A stretch of DNA of 64,000 bases from Macrotis lagotis (GCF_037893015.1 NC_133660.1:281295067-281359066), one strand, 5' to 3'; positions 47,850 to 60,652 are shown, counted from the stretch's first letter. Program-made: numbers and translations. Notes: generated by a model not told the origin, from the sequence alone.

Positions 47850-49945
47850 TAAAAATTAGAAGTGGGCAAGTGGAAGCTGATGAATCCATGAGATTATATA
47901 TTGAAGAGAATAAAAACATAGAAGAAAATATGAAATATTTCATCAGAAAAATAACTTATTTGGAAGATAGATCAAGGAGAGATAATTCAAGAATTATTGG
48001 ATTATCTGAAAAACATGAGTTTCAATAATTTATAAAGAAAAACTGTGCCAATACCCTAGAACCAGAGGGTAAAATAGAAATGGAGAGAATTCACCAATCA
48101 CTTCCTGAAAGAAATATCACATAAAAATTCCCAGGAATATTATAACTAAATTCCAGAATTCTTGCTCAGTGGATAGAGCACTGACCCTGGAATCAGGAGG
48201 ACCTGAGTTCAAATTCGACCACAGACAATTAAAAAAAAAACCTAGCTGTGTGACTTGGGCAAGTGACTTAATCCCATTGCCTTGCAAAAACCAAAAACCA
48301 AAAAAAAAGAAAAAACAGAAAATATTGAAAGTAACCAAAAAGAAGTCAGCCAAATACCATGGAGCCACAGTCAGGATCACACAAGATTTAGCAACTTCCA
48401 CATTAAAAAAGTAGAAATTTTGAAATATGATAATCCGGAAAGGAAAGGAGCTAGGATAATCCTTCAGGGGAAAATAGGTATCTAATGAAATAGAGGACTT
48501 TCAGACATTCCTGATGAAAAGACTAGCACCGATGGTTAATGCTAGACCATCACTCTCACAGCAACTGGTTCAAAGAACATACAAATAATCATTTGCGTAT
48601 ATAAATCTATTCTAAATGACAGGAAAATCGGTAGGGAAGAGGTTAAGAAAAAGGGATGGGGAGTGATAAAAGGCAAGACAGATTAAGGGAAGTAGTAGTC
48701 AAAATGAAAACAGACATTTTAAGAGGGATGGGTAAAAAGAGAGAGAAGGATAAACAGAAGAAAATAGGATAGAGGGAAATACATAATTAGTAATTAAAAT
48801 TATGAATGTGGATGGAATGAATTTGTATATAAAATGAAAGTGGAAGTGCCAAATGGCATCAGAAGTTACAAGAAACACTTGAAACAACGTCATATGTAGA
48901 GTTAAAATAAGGGGGGAAGAACAGAATCTATGTTTTGGTTGAAATAAAAAAGTAAGGGTAGCAATCAGCATTGCAGACAGAACAACAGTACAAAGAGATC
49001 TAATTAGAAGAGATAATCAAGAAAACTACATTTTACTAAAAGTTACCATAGTCAATGAAGTAATATTAAAAAATTTACAAGTTTCCCTGATAAAGGCCTT
49101 ATTTCTTGGATATATATTCATAAAAATAATAGTCATTTCGCAATTTCTAAATAGTTAAAGGATGTGATCTGGTAACTGTCAGAAGAAGCAAAGTTCTCTA
49201 TGGTCCATGAAAAACAATGCTAGGGCAGCACTTCGCACCCGTTAGAAATGGGAAAACTAGGACATTAAGAAGTGTCGGTAGAGCTGCGAACTAATTCGGT
49301 CATTCTTAAGAATAATTTGGAAGTATGCGCAAAGGGCTATACAATTGTCCAGCTCTTTGACTCAACTATAACACTACTTGGTCTGTATCCCAAAGGGATC
49401 AAAACAGAAGACTATGTACACAAATATTTATAGAAGCTCTTTAGTAAAGAACTGGAGATAGAGGGGATGCTCATCAATTGGCAAATGGTTGAACAAATTG
49501 TGGTATGGGATTGAGATGGAGAACCATTGGACTATAAGTCCAGGATGGTTTTAGAGACACCTGGGAAGACTCATATGAAAGGAGACAAAGTAAGTGAGCA
49601 GAACAAGGAAAACACTGTACACAGTAACAGAAATACTGTATGATGATCAGTCATGAAAGACTTGGCTACTTTGATGGAGACAATGATCCAAGAGAATTCC
49701 AAAGGACTCTTGATGAAAAATGCTGTCCATCTTCAGAAATGATCAACTCTAAGTGCAAATTGAAGTATAATTTTCTCACTTTATTTTTCTTTCTTTTTTT
49801 TTTGGTAATATGGCTGATATGGATTCATGTTTTTGCATGATTTCACATGTCTAACTGATCAAATTGATTGAGGTGGAGGAGGGACTTGAGGGCTTCAAAT
49901 TCAGAAAAAATTTTAAAGAATTTCTTAACATTCTGTTAAAAATAA
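47850..49945 (+). mobile_element. Old L1, ORF1 to 3' end, internally deleted
   Basis: ORF1-like sequence at about 47870-48520 (gatagatcaaggagagataa, gagagaattcaccaatcact, compare IERIHR in the long L1). Then the inter-ORF region and endonuclease start near 48650-49020, then a jump to the ORF2 C-terminus (gataaaggccttatttcttg at about 49090, ctctttagtaaagaactgga at 49437) and 3' UTR to about 49945. Most of ORF2 is missing. The SINE at 48162 inserted later. Confidence 0.7.
48162..48312 (+). mobile_element. SINE, MAR1/WSINE type, inside the old L1
   Basis: ctcagtggatagagcactga ... gtgacttgggcaagtgactt ... A-rich tail. The first 15 or so bases of the head are gone. Confidence 0.9.
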
Positions 49946-50769
49946 ATTAAAAAAACCCAAAAGAATGTTGATCAACTATGATTCCAGAAGACTCATACTA
50001 AAGACTGCTACCTACCTCTTAACAGGGATGTGATGGATTAATATTCAGAATGACGCACACAGTTTTGGACTGTATACTATGGAAATTTTGTTTGTGCTAA
50101 TTTGTTACAAAGGTTTTATTTTTTTCTTTTAAGGGAAGATGAAGGGGAAAGATGCTTAATTTAACATCAGAATTGGTTATCAAGTCCATATTTATTCACA
50201 TTTGTGCTTTTAGACAACTCTTGGTTTTCTTCCAGATTGGAATTATTTTTTAAGTTATTTATGAATTCAGAATTTCATTCATGAGAACTTCCTGATGACC
50301 TCAGGTCAACTTCTATGGAATTTGGTAATAGGGTCCTACCCATACTTTCTCAGAACCTTTTAAAATCTAGTCTTTCCAAACCTAGGGTGCTTATTAGTCT
50401 TCCTTCTCTTCTATTATAAGTTTTAACTTAGTAGGTGGCATCCAAAGGAGTATGTGTGGAGCTGAACTCTACTTGTCTGTTCAGCTACAGAGATGCACAC
50501 TCACAGTCTTTCTCTTTGGGAAATGAAACAATCTTCTCATGGGTACCATAATCCCACAACAGCAACAAGAGATGCCTCGGTCTGAGTATTGGTTGCAGAA
50601 CCAGGAAGGATCCTTCACTCACTAGGCTTTAAAGGGAAATGATTGTTCTATTCTTTTCTTTCCTCTCTTTGGAATATATGGTGTGGAGCTCTCTCTGGAA
50701 CTTCCCATGTGAGGATGAAGAGGAGCCATGGATACACATGCTACTCAGGCAAGTATGATCCTGGATTTT
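49946..50769. other. Intergenic DNA, nothing recognised
   Basis: No gene. Parts of 49960-50110 still resemble L1 3' UTR (gattccagaagactcatact, ctgctacctacctcttaaca). Confidence 0.35.
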
Positions 50770-50930
50770 TGGTCCCTGGCTATCTTCTAATTTCTGTTTC
50801 CTTACCTAAACAAAGATGATTAAGTAATCCTACTGAGATGGCAAACCATTCCAGTATCTTTGCCAAGAAAATCCCAAATGGCATCAAGGAGAGTCAGACA
50901 TAACTGAAAATGACTGAACAACAACAAAAC
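50770..50930 (+). mobile_element. MAR-type SINE, 3' half
   Basis: atggcaaaccattccagtat, tttgccaagaaaatcccaaa, gagagtcagacataactgaa and aatgactgaacaacaacaaa form the typical 3' end of the long SINE form that contains 'tttgccatttcc' on the other strand. Confidence 0.85.
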
Positions 50931-52635
50931 TTAAGCTTTAAGTCGTTTCCCTCTGGGATCTGGGGTGGGAGCATAAAAGACCATGACCCCTTCCTGGCCA
51001 AGTTTACCCAAGGCTGAACTTGGTTTGCATGTGAGCCCTCAGTGGGAAAAGGTGAAGACCCCAACCTTTCTGGGTCCACAGCATCATTTTTATCCTAAGA
51101 TGAAGTGATTACTTTCCTCCAAAGTGTCTGTCATTTTTACTTCAGAAATCAGTTTTTCCTTGTAGACTAGACCAAGGCTAATTAGATTAATTTTAGCAGA
51201 AAAAAATATGTAATTGGAACAACTTTCCCCTAGAAGCAAGAACACAGAGGAAATTACCAGCTCTGATTCTTTTCCTTTAGTATGGTTAAATGAATCCTTG
51301 AGGCTTCCTGAAGCTCCTGAAAGTATTTTGTCGAGCCAGGTCCTTAGCTTTTAGAGCCATGATAGGAATTTAAAGGAATTTATTCTCCCAAACTCAGCTA
51401 AGAATGAGGACCTGGGGCAGGAGACTCTTTTTTTCATTCTATGTTCCAAGAGATGACTTTTTGCATTGATGGAGTTGGGGTAGGGTTGGATATACTTGGA
51501 AATAAAGATGCAATTGGAAAGACTGGAAAGATCAGTAAACTAAAACCAAGAAATGGTCTCATTAGCTAGCTTTTGTCTGCTAGCTGGATGTGATGATGCC
51601 TGAATAGTAAAAGAACTGAAAATGCCTTGACTATCTTCCAGGCATGTTGACTATAGAGTAATAGAGTCCTCCTTCCTCCTGCTTCAGGAAAAATAAAATA
51701 AAAGCTGTAGCATCAGAGGACCATTCCAGCAGATGGCAGTAGCCTACTACCCAAGTCAGAGAATGGAGTAGAGAAGCTAAGGCAAGGAGAGCTATGGAAC
51801 CAAGCAGGCAAACTACCAGAGGTGAAACCAAGGACTCCAAGGGAGCGGTCACATGGGAAACTGTCCTTCCCTTCCTGAATATTCAGGAAATGTTCCCTTC
51901 TCCACGGGGGGGGGGGGGGGGGGGGCGTCTTTGGGGCATTCCATTGAATTCAATTCAGCAAATATTAAGTGCTTACTGCATGCAAAATGCTCCTCTAGGT
52001 TCTACACCTTTAATGAATGGGGAACCAAGAAGAAGTCTATGGTTTATTGTGGTTTTTCCCTATCATTTACTTTCCTAATGTACTTCAATGAAGGATTTTG
52101 TTACTTGAGTTTTTTGGTTCCTGCCCAGCCTGTTGGTGGAGAATGAACTGGATGGTCCTCAATTCACATTTGCATACCCCAAACTATATCTGGAGAAGAG
52201 AGGTCCAGTCGTGTTGGAACTGTACTACAAATTAGATTAAAAAACAAACAACCCAGCCACAGTAACTGAAAAAGTACAGAATCAGAGCAAGACAGAGGCT
52301 GAGGTGGAAATAATTTGGAGTATGGAGACGATTGTAAACTCATTGAGTCAACAATGAGGTATGGCATCCTAAAATTTTAATTAGACCCAAAGGACCAATG
52401 TTATGTAGGAACTGAGGTAAGAGGGTGTCCCTGAGGTGGTAAGTAGGGGGAGATGTTTGTGTATTTGCTCTTGTTTTATATTAGAACTATAAGGTCCTTT
52501 GGAAAAGCTAATTGATCTTCAGAGGTGAACTGTAACTGAGGACTAGTCACTCCTGACTAAGAGGGGGAAGGAGCAAAAGGAAATAGCCAAGTGGGAGCTT
52601 GAGCTGGTGGCTCATTAATAGTTGTTGCTCTGTGT
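50931..52635. other. Intergenic DNA, no gene recognised
   Basis: Apart from the poly-G tract at 51906-51925 nothing stands out. Open frames here are short and without recognisable domains. 51940-51980 (ttcaattcagcaaatattaa) is an old repeat end. Confidence 0.35.
51906..51925. repeat. Poly-G tract (20 G)
   Basis: Uninterrupted run of 20 G after tccac. Confidence 0.97.
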
Positions 52636-52639
52636 AACT

Positions 52640-52862
52640 TCCCCTCACCCCTTTTGGGGTTTTCTTAGCAGAGATACTGGAGTGATTTGCCATTTCCTCC
52701 TCTAGTTCCTCTTATAGAAGGGGAAACTGAGGCAAGCAGGATAAAGTGACTTATCCAGAGACATACATACACCTAGTAAGTGTCTGAGACCACATTTGAA
52801 TTCCCGAAGCTGAGTCTTTCTGACTAGAGGCTCAGTACTCCATCCACTGCCCTACCTAGCCT
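52640..52862 (-). mobile_element. MAR-type SINE, long form
   Basis: gagatactggagtgatttgc, catttcctcctctagttcct, gaaactgaggcaagcaggat, agtgtctgagaccacatttg, tccatccactgccctaccta: full reversed order of the form with the 'tttgccatttcc' segment. Confidence 0.88.
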
Positions 52863-53400
52863 AAACCTCTCAGAGTACCCTGGAATCCTGAAGAGAAGCT
52901 GTAGCTGGTCTAACTCTGGCCAGAATATGTTTACTCCATGTGGGCCTCATCTAGGCTAAATTTAAGGCCTTCACATTTTTAGGAACTTGTCCTGAAGCAT
53001 GGTGAACTTTGATACAAATTCTTTTTTCTCTGGCAATTTATAATTGTACAGTTTTTAAAATAGAGTTTTTCCTTACATTTCAGTAAAATGATTCCATCTG
53101 AAATGATTTCTGAAACTTTTACTCCTTACTATATTATTGAAATCTATATAATAAGTGTTGATATTGAGACTCATATGAGAAATATGGACCCTTTCCCATT
53201 GCTCCTCAACCTTAGTGTATCCTAGGGAGATCACCCGTAATTTATCCTCTATATATTTTGTTTATACATAGTGGTGTGAATGTTTTCTCCCCATTAACCT
53301 GGGAGTTCCTTGATAATAGGAATTCTTTTTATTGTCTTTGTATCTTTAGTGACTGGCACTGAACAAGTACAGAATATCTGGGGACTAACTGGTTGTAGCC
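52863..53400. other. Intergenic DNA with an L2 scrap
   Basis: 53300-53385 (ctgggagttccttgataata, tgactggcactgaacaagta) is a worn L2 3' end. The rest is unassigned. Confidence 0.45.
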
Positions 53401-53810
53401 AGTAGTGGAGAGATGTTTCCTTTTGGAAGTTAAGGTAAACTGAGAGACAAGGTTCTGAGCATTATCAGTTTATTAGTTAGGCCAGCAATAACCAATTGAT
53501 TGGGTCCCTGACCTCTTTCAAAGAAGAAAGACCCTGAGTGAGGGCTGACAGGGTCTTTTAGACCTGGGTGTGTCTTCCCTCTGATTTGCCATCATTTGGA
53601 CCTCCCCAGCAAGCATTTTAACGAGGTAGTAGACTAAGAGTTACCTCAGTTACTTCCCAGTGCTTCCTGTTGAGAAATAGGAATAATCCTCAAGTAATAG
53701 TATCTGAGTGCTTTGATCTAATCAAAGTGGGTTAATTTTAGTTAAGTGGGTGGTGGCTGAGGTTACGATTTAAATTAAATGCCTGTTGAGTGAGATTAGA
53801 AAGGTGCACA
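53401..53810 (-). mobile_element. LTR-like fossil, reverse strand (tentative)
   Basis: Read on the - strand it has an AATAAA-type signal (aactaataaactgataatg) followed by a short stretch ending near cttccaaaaggaaacatctc, as in the R-U5 part of an LTR. Old and broken; the family cannot be named. Confidence 0.25.
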
Positions 53811-53879
53811 AAACCAGGATGTAGATATAAATTAAAATATAATATTGTATGAAACCAGAGTAAAGGGCGAGGTAATTAT

Positions 53880-54035
53880 AAAAACAAGTCACTTAAATCT
53901 ATTTGCCTTAGTTTCTTCATCTGTAAAATGAGGAGCAGAAGGAAATGGTAAGCCACTTCAGAATCTTTGCCAAGAAAATCCCAAATGGGGTCATAAAAAG
54001 TTGGAGAAATGACTCAACAGACCACAAGACAAAAG
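53880..54035 (+). mobile_element. MAR-type SINE, 3' half
   Basis: aagtcacttaaatctatttg, cagtttcttcatctgtaaaa-like segment, aatggtaagccacttcagaa, tttgccaagaaaatcccaaa, gactcaacagaccacaagac. Confidence 0.85.
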
Positions 54036-54209
54036 CTTGAACTTTGGGCAAGTTTCACCAGATTAGGTGACGGGTGAAATTACAAGAATAAGGAGTTTAG
54101 ACTCACACAGTGTGGGACAGTATTAAACCTATGTGTAAGAAATCCCTGAGTGTTTAGTTTCCACAGGGAGGAGGCTGTAAGTTAAACATATCCATTATAA
54201 AGACTGGGG

Positions 54210-54358
54210 AGCTGGCTAGGTGGCACAGTGGATAGAGCACCAGCCCTGGAGTCAGGAGTACCCGGGTTCAAATTTGACCTCAGACACTTAATAATGACCT
54301 AGCTGTGTGGCCTTGGGCAAGCCACTTAACCCCATTGCCTTGCAAAAACTAAAAAAAA
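54210..54358 (+). mobile_element. SINE, MAR1/WSINE type, with target-site duplication
   Basis: agctggctaggtggcacagt head. Exact 10-bp duplication aagactgggg at 54200-54209 and 54359-54368. It lies just upstream of the LTR-like block. Confidence 0.94.
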
Positions 54359-54419
54359 AAGACTGGGGTCTGTCTATGGCTATTGAACCTACATTCAGGA
54401 CTGGGGAGTAAGACAAAAG

Positions 54420-54880
54420 GGGAGATAAAGAAATTGACCCCAACCAATCACCAAATTGAGAGAAGTCTTCCAATAGACCTAAAGATGCCAGACCTGAGAC
54501 TAGACCAAGGCCTGCTCCAACTAGTCCTGGGTTGACCTAGGGTCTCTGACCTCTACAAGTCCATTTGTTTAATGAGGTCCATGCATATTATTAGTATACA
54601 CTTCCCTGTGATGATTTGAGGATCATCAGCATAACACGTACTGTATGACCAGGGTGGGAAAAATATATTAAAGAGTGGTATTAGGTAGGTGTATCAATTA
54701 GATTGCACCTCTAATGATTCAGACCAATGGCTGGCTTGGAGGGGAGAAAAAGCATGGATATAAAACTGCCCATTGTCTAAATTTGGGGTTTTTCCCCCCT
54801 CTAGGAGAGCTAGCTCTTTCCTGCAGGAAAGTTAGTAAAAGCTATTGAATCACTCCAGGCTAAGTTTTTATAATTATGGG
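54420..54880 (+). mobile_element. LTR-like fossil, left copy (tentative)
   Basis: Shares order and spacing of several phrases with 55690-56280 (an accaatcac start, aagtcttcc / gagtcttct, tgacctaggg / tgacctagag, a tacacttccctgtgatgatt / tacaccccctgtgacgattg core). The two could be diverged LTRs of one retrovirus-like element or two related solo LTRs. Old and broken. Confidence 0.35.
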
Positions 54881-55042
54881 TCATTTATAACAATTGTCAA
54901 CTTGATTATGTGTTAAAAATAGAAATAAAATTGACTTTCAAATTTCTAATATCGTATTTTCTTGTTGCATTTAAAAAGACCTAGAATGTTTACCTTGTTA
55001 AATATCCTTCTAACCTGACAGTCTATAGGGTAAAGATTTTTT

Positions 55043-55148
55043 TCTTTTTTCTTTTTAAAAAAAAATTTTTTTTAAGTTTTTGCAAGGCAATGGGGTTAAG
55101 TGGCTTGCCCAAGGCCACACAGCTAGGCAATTATTAAGTGTCTAAGGC
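55043..55148 (-). mobile_element. 5'-truncated SINE, MAR1/WSINE type, with target-site duplication
   Basis: T-rich start, gcaaggcaatggggttaagt, ends at aagtgtctaaggc. Exact 16-bp duplication agggtaaagatttttt at 55027-55042 and 55149-55164 shows that the truncation happened at insertion. Confidence 0.93.
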
Positions 55149-55164
55149 AGGGTAAAGATTTTTT

Positions 55165-55689
55165 ATGTATCTGGAGGCCTTAAGTGATCCATTTATAATC
55201 AATTTCTTGCCTATTCTAAGGCTTGTTTGACCTTGTTTACTATTTTCTGTAGTGGAGTCTATTAGGTCTGTTTTGGGTTAAGTATGGAATTCCAATTGCA
55301 TTGCCCTTCCAATAATAGCAAGGATCCAATGAGGAAAATAATGACTTAAAGAAAATCTGCCTGAACATCAGAGGGGGTTGCCTATACATCATATAAGGGC
55401 CCTTAGAAAATTTTGGTGACTAGATAAAAAGACTTAGAAAATGTCCAGATTCCTGTTGAATGACTTTATGGGAAGGAATCATGGAAGAATCTTTGCCTGG
55501 GACATTTGGTTGATGGGCTGCCACAGGTCCCCAAACTCTGTGTAGGGAGGTCTTACATGCTCTGGAAATATGGTAGGGACTCAGCTTTCTGAGATAAGAA
55601 GCTTCTTTCTTTTTCTTTTTTCTTTTTTCCTTTAGAGTCACTCAATGTAATCTACTCTTATAAATGTGGGCACAGAATTGAGGGATTCA
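55165..55689. other. Unassigned sequence between the LTR-like blocks
   Basis: No frame of useful length and no motif I recognise. If the flanking blocks are LTRs of one element this is what is left of its interior. Confidence 0.3.
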
Positions 55690-56280
55690 AGGCCTAGTGG
55701 AGAAGGAAAAAGCTAGAGTCCTCTATCATCCTCAGGAACTGTTTGCAGTTCTGAAGTATGAGAAATGTAGGGTGATGGTCTTCACAGGGTGTGTGGGGGG
55801 GGCCTTAGGGAATCCATTACAAAGGGGGAATGGCCCAGCCAATCACAAGACTGGAAGAGTCTTCTTAATTCCATTCCAGGGATACCAAACCCCAACAGTC
55901 AAGAGTGACCTAGAGATCTTGACCTAATGCTACTGAGTTTGCGCAATTAGGTAACTGAATATTAACTCATACACCCCCTGTGACGATTGGGGTTCTTTAG
56001 CATGTCATGCCTTGGATGATGTGGGGGGGGGTAATATTAGGGGCATGTCATGGAATGGGCGGACATTTTAGTTTGTAACTCCAACTCTGAGAGCCAATGA
56101 ACATCCAAGAGGGAGGGCAAAGAGTTTCTGAGGACAATAAATTACCTGACTCCAGAGACTAAGTTGTGCCTCATGCCTAGGAGTGAGGTACCCGTATCTT
56201 GTAAGGTGTATCTTGCAAGGTTCGTAAATAAAATGTACAATTTTCTCTCACTCTAGCAGGTTTTTCTTTTTCATTCATTT
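55690..56280 (+). mobile_element. LTR-like fossil, right copy (tentative)
   Basis: Related to 54420-54880. It ends with gagtgaggtacccgtatctt, a polyadenylation-type signal (cgtaaataaaatgtacaatt) and a short T/C-rich stretch, the layout of R-U5. Old; age cannot be dated without an alignment. Confidence 0.4.
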
Positions 56281-56435
56281 ATAACATGAAGCCTCTTATC
56301 TTCTCTGTGAATGAGGGGCCCCTGTTTGAAATCTCTTCAGGGAAATTTCCTCAGGTTCTGAGAAAGCCAGAAAGGATTGAAGCAGGGAAATTATTGGATA
56401 GAGGAATATGTTTTATAATGAATCTGTTTCCTCTG

Positions 56436-56580
56436 GTAGGAGTAGCAAGCTGGTGCAATGGATAGAACACTGGCTCTGGAGTCAGAAGGATTTGAGTTCA
56501 AATCTAACTTCAGACACTTGATAGTTACCAGCTGTGTGGTTTTAGGCAAGTCATTTAATCTCATTGTCTTGCAAAAAAAG
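56436..56580 (+). mobile_element. SINE, MAR1/WSINE type, with target-site duplication
   Basis: agtagcaagctggtgcaatg head. Exact 14-bp duplication atctgtttcctctg at 56422-56435 and 56581-56594. Confidence 0.94.
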
Positions 56581-56619
56581 ATCTGTTTCCTCTGTTTTGA
56601 CTATGTGTCTTCCCCTGCC

Positions 56620-57165
56620 CCCCATCCCATTGCTAAAGTTATTGAGATGAGGTCAGTGAATTTTTAATAAAGTACTTTGCCCCTCCCTGAAACCCTAGCA
56701 ACAAAACCATGGATCCCTGTCCTAGTCAGAAAGGACTAAGTATTTGCATTATAGCCCCTCCTCAGTATGACCCTCAAACCTCATCTCTGCTCTCTGAGCT
56801 ACCTGCCTTCCCACCCATATCTCCCTATATACTCCCTAAAAGCTCACCCCTGCCTCAGTTTCATTGCTTGTCTATTGGTGCAGCTAGCTCATTCATGGGG
56901 AAGGTGATTCCCCAGGTAACCTCTCATGCTCCTATACCTTTACTTCATCCTCTCATGGCAGCTTAGGTTGCTTAGGGATCAGTGGCTTCCAACTGCCTTT
57001 ACTCTTTCTTTGCCTTAGCTTCTGTTTTACTACTCATAGTGTTTGTATGTATATATACCCTAGCAATACTTAAATAAACCTTTTTGTCTCTAAATTTTTT
57101 TCTGGGTTAGAGTCTGTCTTTTATGTGAATTCTTTCATGTTCCACCTCAATCTTTAGCTGGCTAC
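56620..57165 (+). mobile_element. LTR-like fossil, possibly a solo LTR (tentative)
   Basis: C/T-rich U3-like body, then aatacttaaataaacctttt and gtctctaaatttttttctgg, which resembles the polyadenylation signal and U5 of many mammalian retroviral LTRs. Unrelated by eye to the blocks at 54420 and 55690. No internal region is visible. Confidence 0.35.
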
Positions 57166-57650
57166 ATTTTCCCTCATCATCAGGATCAGGTTCTTTCCTA
57201 GACTGAAAGTCTATTTTCTTTCTTGTTCTTTTCTTTTTGAAATTTATTTATTTTCTCTTTAAAATTTATTTTCTTTCTTTTTTAAAATTTTCTTGGGCTA
57301 AGGCAGGCTATTTGAGCATGAAGACAGCTACCAAGTGGGCAATTATCTTTATTAAATTGTGAAATGTTCTTTGTTTGTTGAATTTGCATAACTTTGTATT
57401 TGGGACAAACTATCTTTTTGTTTGTGTGTGTAGGATGCTATGAGACTGGTCACATGGAATGTTTTGAAACTCTACTTGATGGCCCTGGGAAAGAAGTAAA
57501 AGGTCAGTGCTTATGCCTCCCCAGAGACTTCAGAAGGGAGCATGCAATGGGGGGTCTAACCCATGTTTTCCCAGCTGATGCAGTCCTCCCATGTTGGGGT
57601 GCTGGAAGTCTGCTTCTGGGTGAGTCAGTGTATGAGGAATAGAAATCCCT
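57166..57650. other. Intergenic DNA, nothing recognised
   Basis: T-rich at the start. No gene or clear repeat before the L1. Confidence 0.35.
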
Positions 57651-57767
57651 GGGTGGAGCCAAGATGGTTGTGTGAAGCTAGCATGCTCCCTACAAAAGCT
57701 AAATGAAACCTCTGCACTGACATTAAAGCTACAGATTTCACTTTTTTTTTTTTAAAAAGACAAGATC

Positions 57768-57943
57768 TGGGGTGCCTAGGTGGTGCAGTGGATAGAGCAA
57801 TGGCCTTGGAGTCAGGAGTACCTGAATTCAAATCTGGTGTCAGACACTTAATAATTACCTAGCTGTGTGGCCTTGGGCAAACCACTTAACCCCATTGCCT
57901 TGAAAAATCTAAAAAATAAATAAATAAATAAAATAAAAAAATA
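57768..57943 (+). mobile_element. SINE, MAR1/WSINE type, in the L1 5' UTR
   Basis: ggggtgcctaggtggtgcag head and an (AAAT)n tail. Exact 14-bp duplication aaaaagacaagatc at 57754-57767 and 57944-57957. Confidence 0.95.
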
Positions 57944-60652
57944 AAAAAGACAAGATCCAAAGAAATTTTCAACTGAAGACATGGGAAAAAGGAGAAATAA
58001 AGCCCAGATAGGTGGGAGAATGGGAAAGCCAGTGGGAGAGTTTCAGTCGCAGTACAGTCCAGGTCCCAACAACTTGACAACAGCATAGGTCCAGGCAGTT
58101 ATAAAGCAAGCCAGAAGGGAGAGATCCAACCCCAAACAAAGTCTGAACCCTAAGAACATAGTCAAATGATGGGCCTGGGTTGGGAACAAATCACTGTATA
58201 GGCAGAACCTGGACATAAAGGAGGAAACAAACCTCTGCAAAGGCAAGACCTGGACTGGACAGGGAACATCTTGGCCAACGACAAGTCAGGGATCAGACCC
58301 CGGTCCCAACATAAAAAGCTTGGGTCTATATTCCCTATACCCCAGGATAAGAGCTCAGACATTTCAAGATGAGCAAAAACTAAAAGAATGCTCACTATAG
58401 AAAACTACTTTTCAGGTAAAAATGATAACAGTGCCATATCGGAAGAAGAAATCTGAAAAATTACTCACAGGGAAAGTATCAAAAGAGTCTGTGAATTGGA
58501 CTCAAATCCAAAAATTCATAGAAGAGCTTAAAAAAGCATTTATAAAGCAAGAAGAGAGGAAGAAGAAAAATGGAAAAAAAGAAATTAGAGTTATGCAGGA
58601 AAATTATGGAAAATTGACCAAAGAAATCAACTCCCTTAAATGTAAAAATAACCAATTGTAAAAAGAATGTAATTCTCCAAAAAATAAAATCGACCAACTG
58701 GAAAAGGAAACATAAAAGCTAATTGAAGAAGCTAATACCCTAAAAATTAAAAGTGAACAAATGGAAATCAATGAATCTGAGACTAGAAGATTCCATAAAT
58801 CAAAGTAAAAAGACTGAAAAGAATTGAAGAAAGCACAAAGTACCTTTTAGGAAAAACAAATGACCTGGAAAATAGATTCAGGAGAGATAATTTACAAATC
58901 AGTGGACTAGTAGAGCCTAGATCAAAAAAAGAACCTAGAAAACATCTTGAAGGAAATTATAAAGGAAAACTGTCCAAATCTGTTAGACCAAGACGACAAA
59001 ATAGGCATTAAAAGAATACACAGAACTCCTCCAGAAAGAGACCCCAGGCTGAAAACTCCAAGGATTAGCATAGCCAAATTCCAGCACTCTCAAATAAAGG
59101 AGAAAATGCTGCAGCAGTAAAAAGGAAGCAATCTAAATAAAAAGGAAACATAGTCAGGCTCACACAAGGACTTTGAAGGATCAGAGGATTTTGGAATACC
59201 ATGTTTTGGAGGGCAAAGGACCTGGGATTACAAACCAGAATTTACTGCCCTGCGAAATTCAGCCTATACTATCAGGGTAAAAGATGGATGTTCAACGAAA
59301 TGAGGACTTCCAAAAGTTCCTGATAAAAAGACCAGAACTGAACAGAGAATTCAATCACCAAGTGCAGGGCTCAAGAGATGCATAAAAAGGTAAATAAAAA
59401 AGGGAAGAAAAAAACAAAACCAAACAAAGGTTAGTTAAGACCATCAAATTGTATACAACCCTGTAAGGGAAGATATAACACTTCTAACTTTTGAGAATTG
59501 TGTTTCTCTTAGTATAGTTAAAGGGATGAATATAATTGAAGAGACTGAATTTGTAGGATATGTGTATGATTGGTTCTGGTCTCTCCATTGAAGAGGACCA
59601 AGATGACATCACTATGCTTGAGAAAAAAATCCCAGATGAAAAGCAGGGGTGTTTACTCTAAACTTGTAGCTGTTTTCTTTGACCTACTTTAATTCTGCTT
59701 TGCTAACAAAACTTAGCACTTTCTCTGATGAGGGTATCCTATGCTGGGCAGTCCTGAGTCAATGTCTCCCATACCTTAGAATAAATTGTAAAGTTCTTAA
59801 GAAAGACTTCAGAATGTCTCAGTACTTAGAGCATTCTGAGACTCTACAGTTAATTAAATCAGAAGTGATTTTAGTGACAGAGGGTGAGAATTTACCTACA
59901 AGGATTGGACTTAATCCATACTCCACTTAACAAGGGTTTAAGTACCTGGGTTGGGAAACTAAATTGGGGGGGGGGGAGTGTAGGAGAGAGAATGCTTTGG
60001 GAGGGTACAAACGGTTCATAAAAAGATTTGGCTTTGATGACATTTTGGTTCATGAGGATTGTGTGCCCTTGGAGGGTACCTGAAAAGGGGGTAAGGTATA
60101 AATTACTATAATTTGATGAAATTCAAGACTCTTGAGAAGTGTATTTCTAATGAGACAGAAGAGGGGAGGGCACATAGTGACTTGGAGGTTATGCTAATTA
60201 TCAAACAATCAATCAATCTGTGATTGTGCTTTGACTGGTAGTACTTTGAGCTTTTCAAGCTCAATCAAGCTTTGATGGATGATACATGATTGATGGCACT
60301 TGATTGATAAGGAATACCAGGTGAAGAGGCACAAAGATCTACTATATAACAGAGAAAGAAGGGAGGGTGTGAACTCTGAGTAAATCCTATTCAATAGATT
60401 TGGCCCAGAGAGGGAAATTCTCACTTGGGTTTAAAAATCTATCCTGCTCTACAGGGAAGGTGGGGGGGGGGGGAGGGAAATAAAAGGGAAGAAAGGACTG
60501 ATAAAAGGGAAGGTGAAGGTATCAGTGAAAATAAACTAAAAGTTAAATTCTAAAAGAAAAGTTAAAGGGGAAAGAGTAAAACTGGTAAAGAGAAATAAAA
60601 GGAAAGGAAAGAGAAAAATATAAATGGGGAAAGATAGCATGGAGGGAGATAC

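Noticed and set aside
15998-58000. Recurring peptide 'LNSGPPDSRASALSTVPPSHP' in many short frames as a protein family
   Set aside because: It is the antisense translation of the MAR1/WSINE SINE and appears wherever a reversed SINE is open in that frame.
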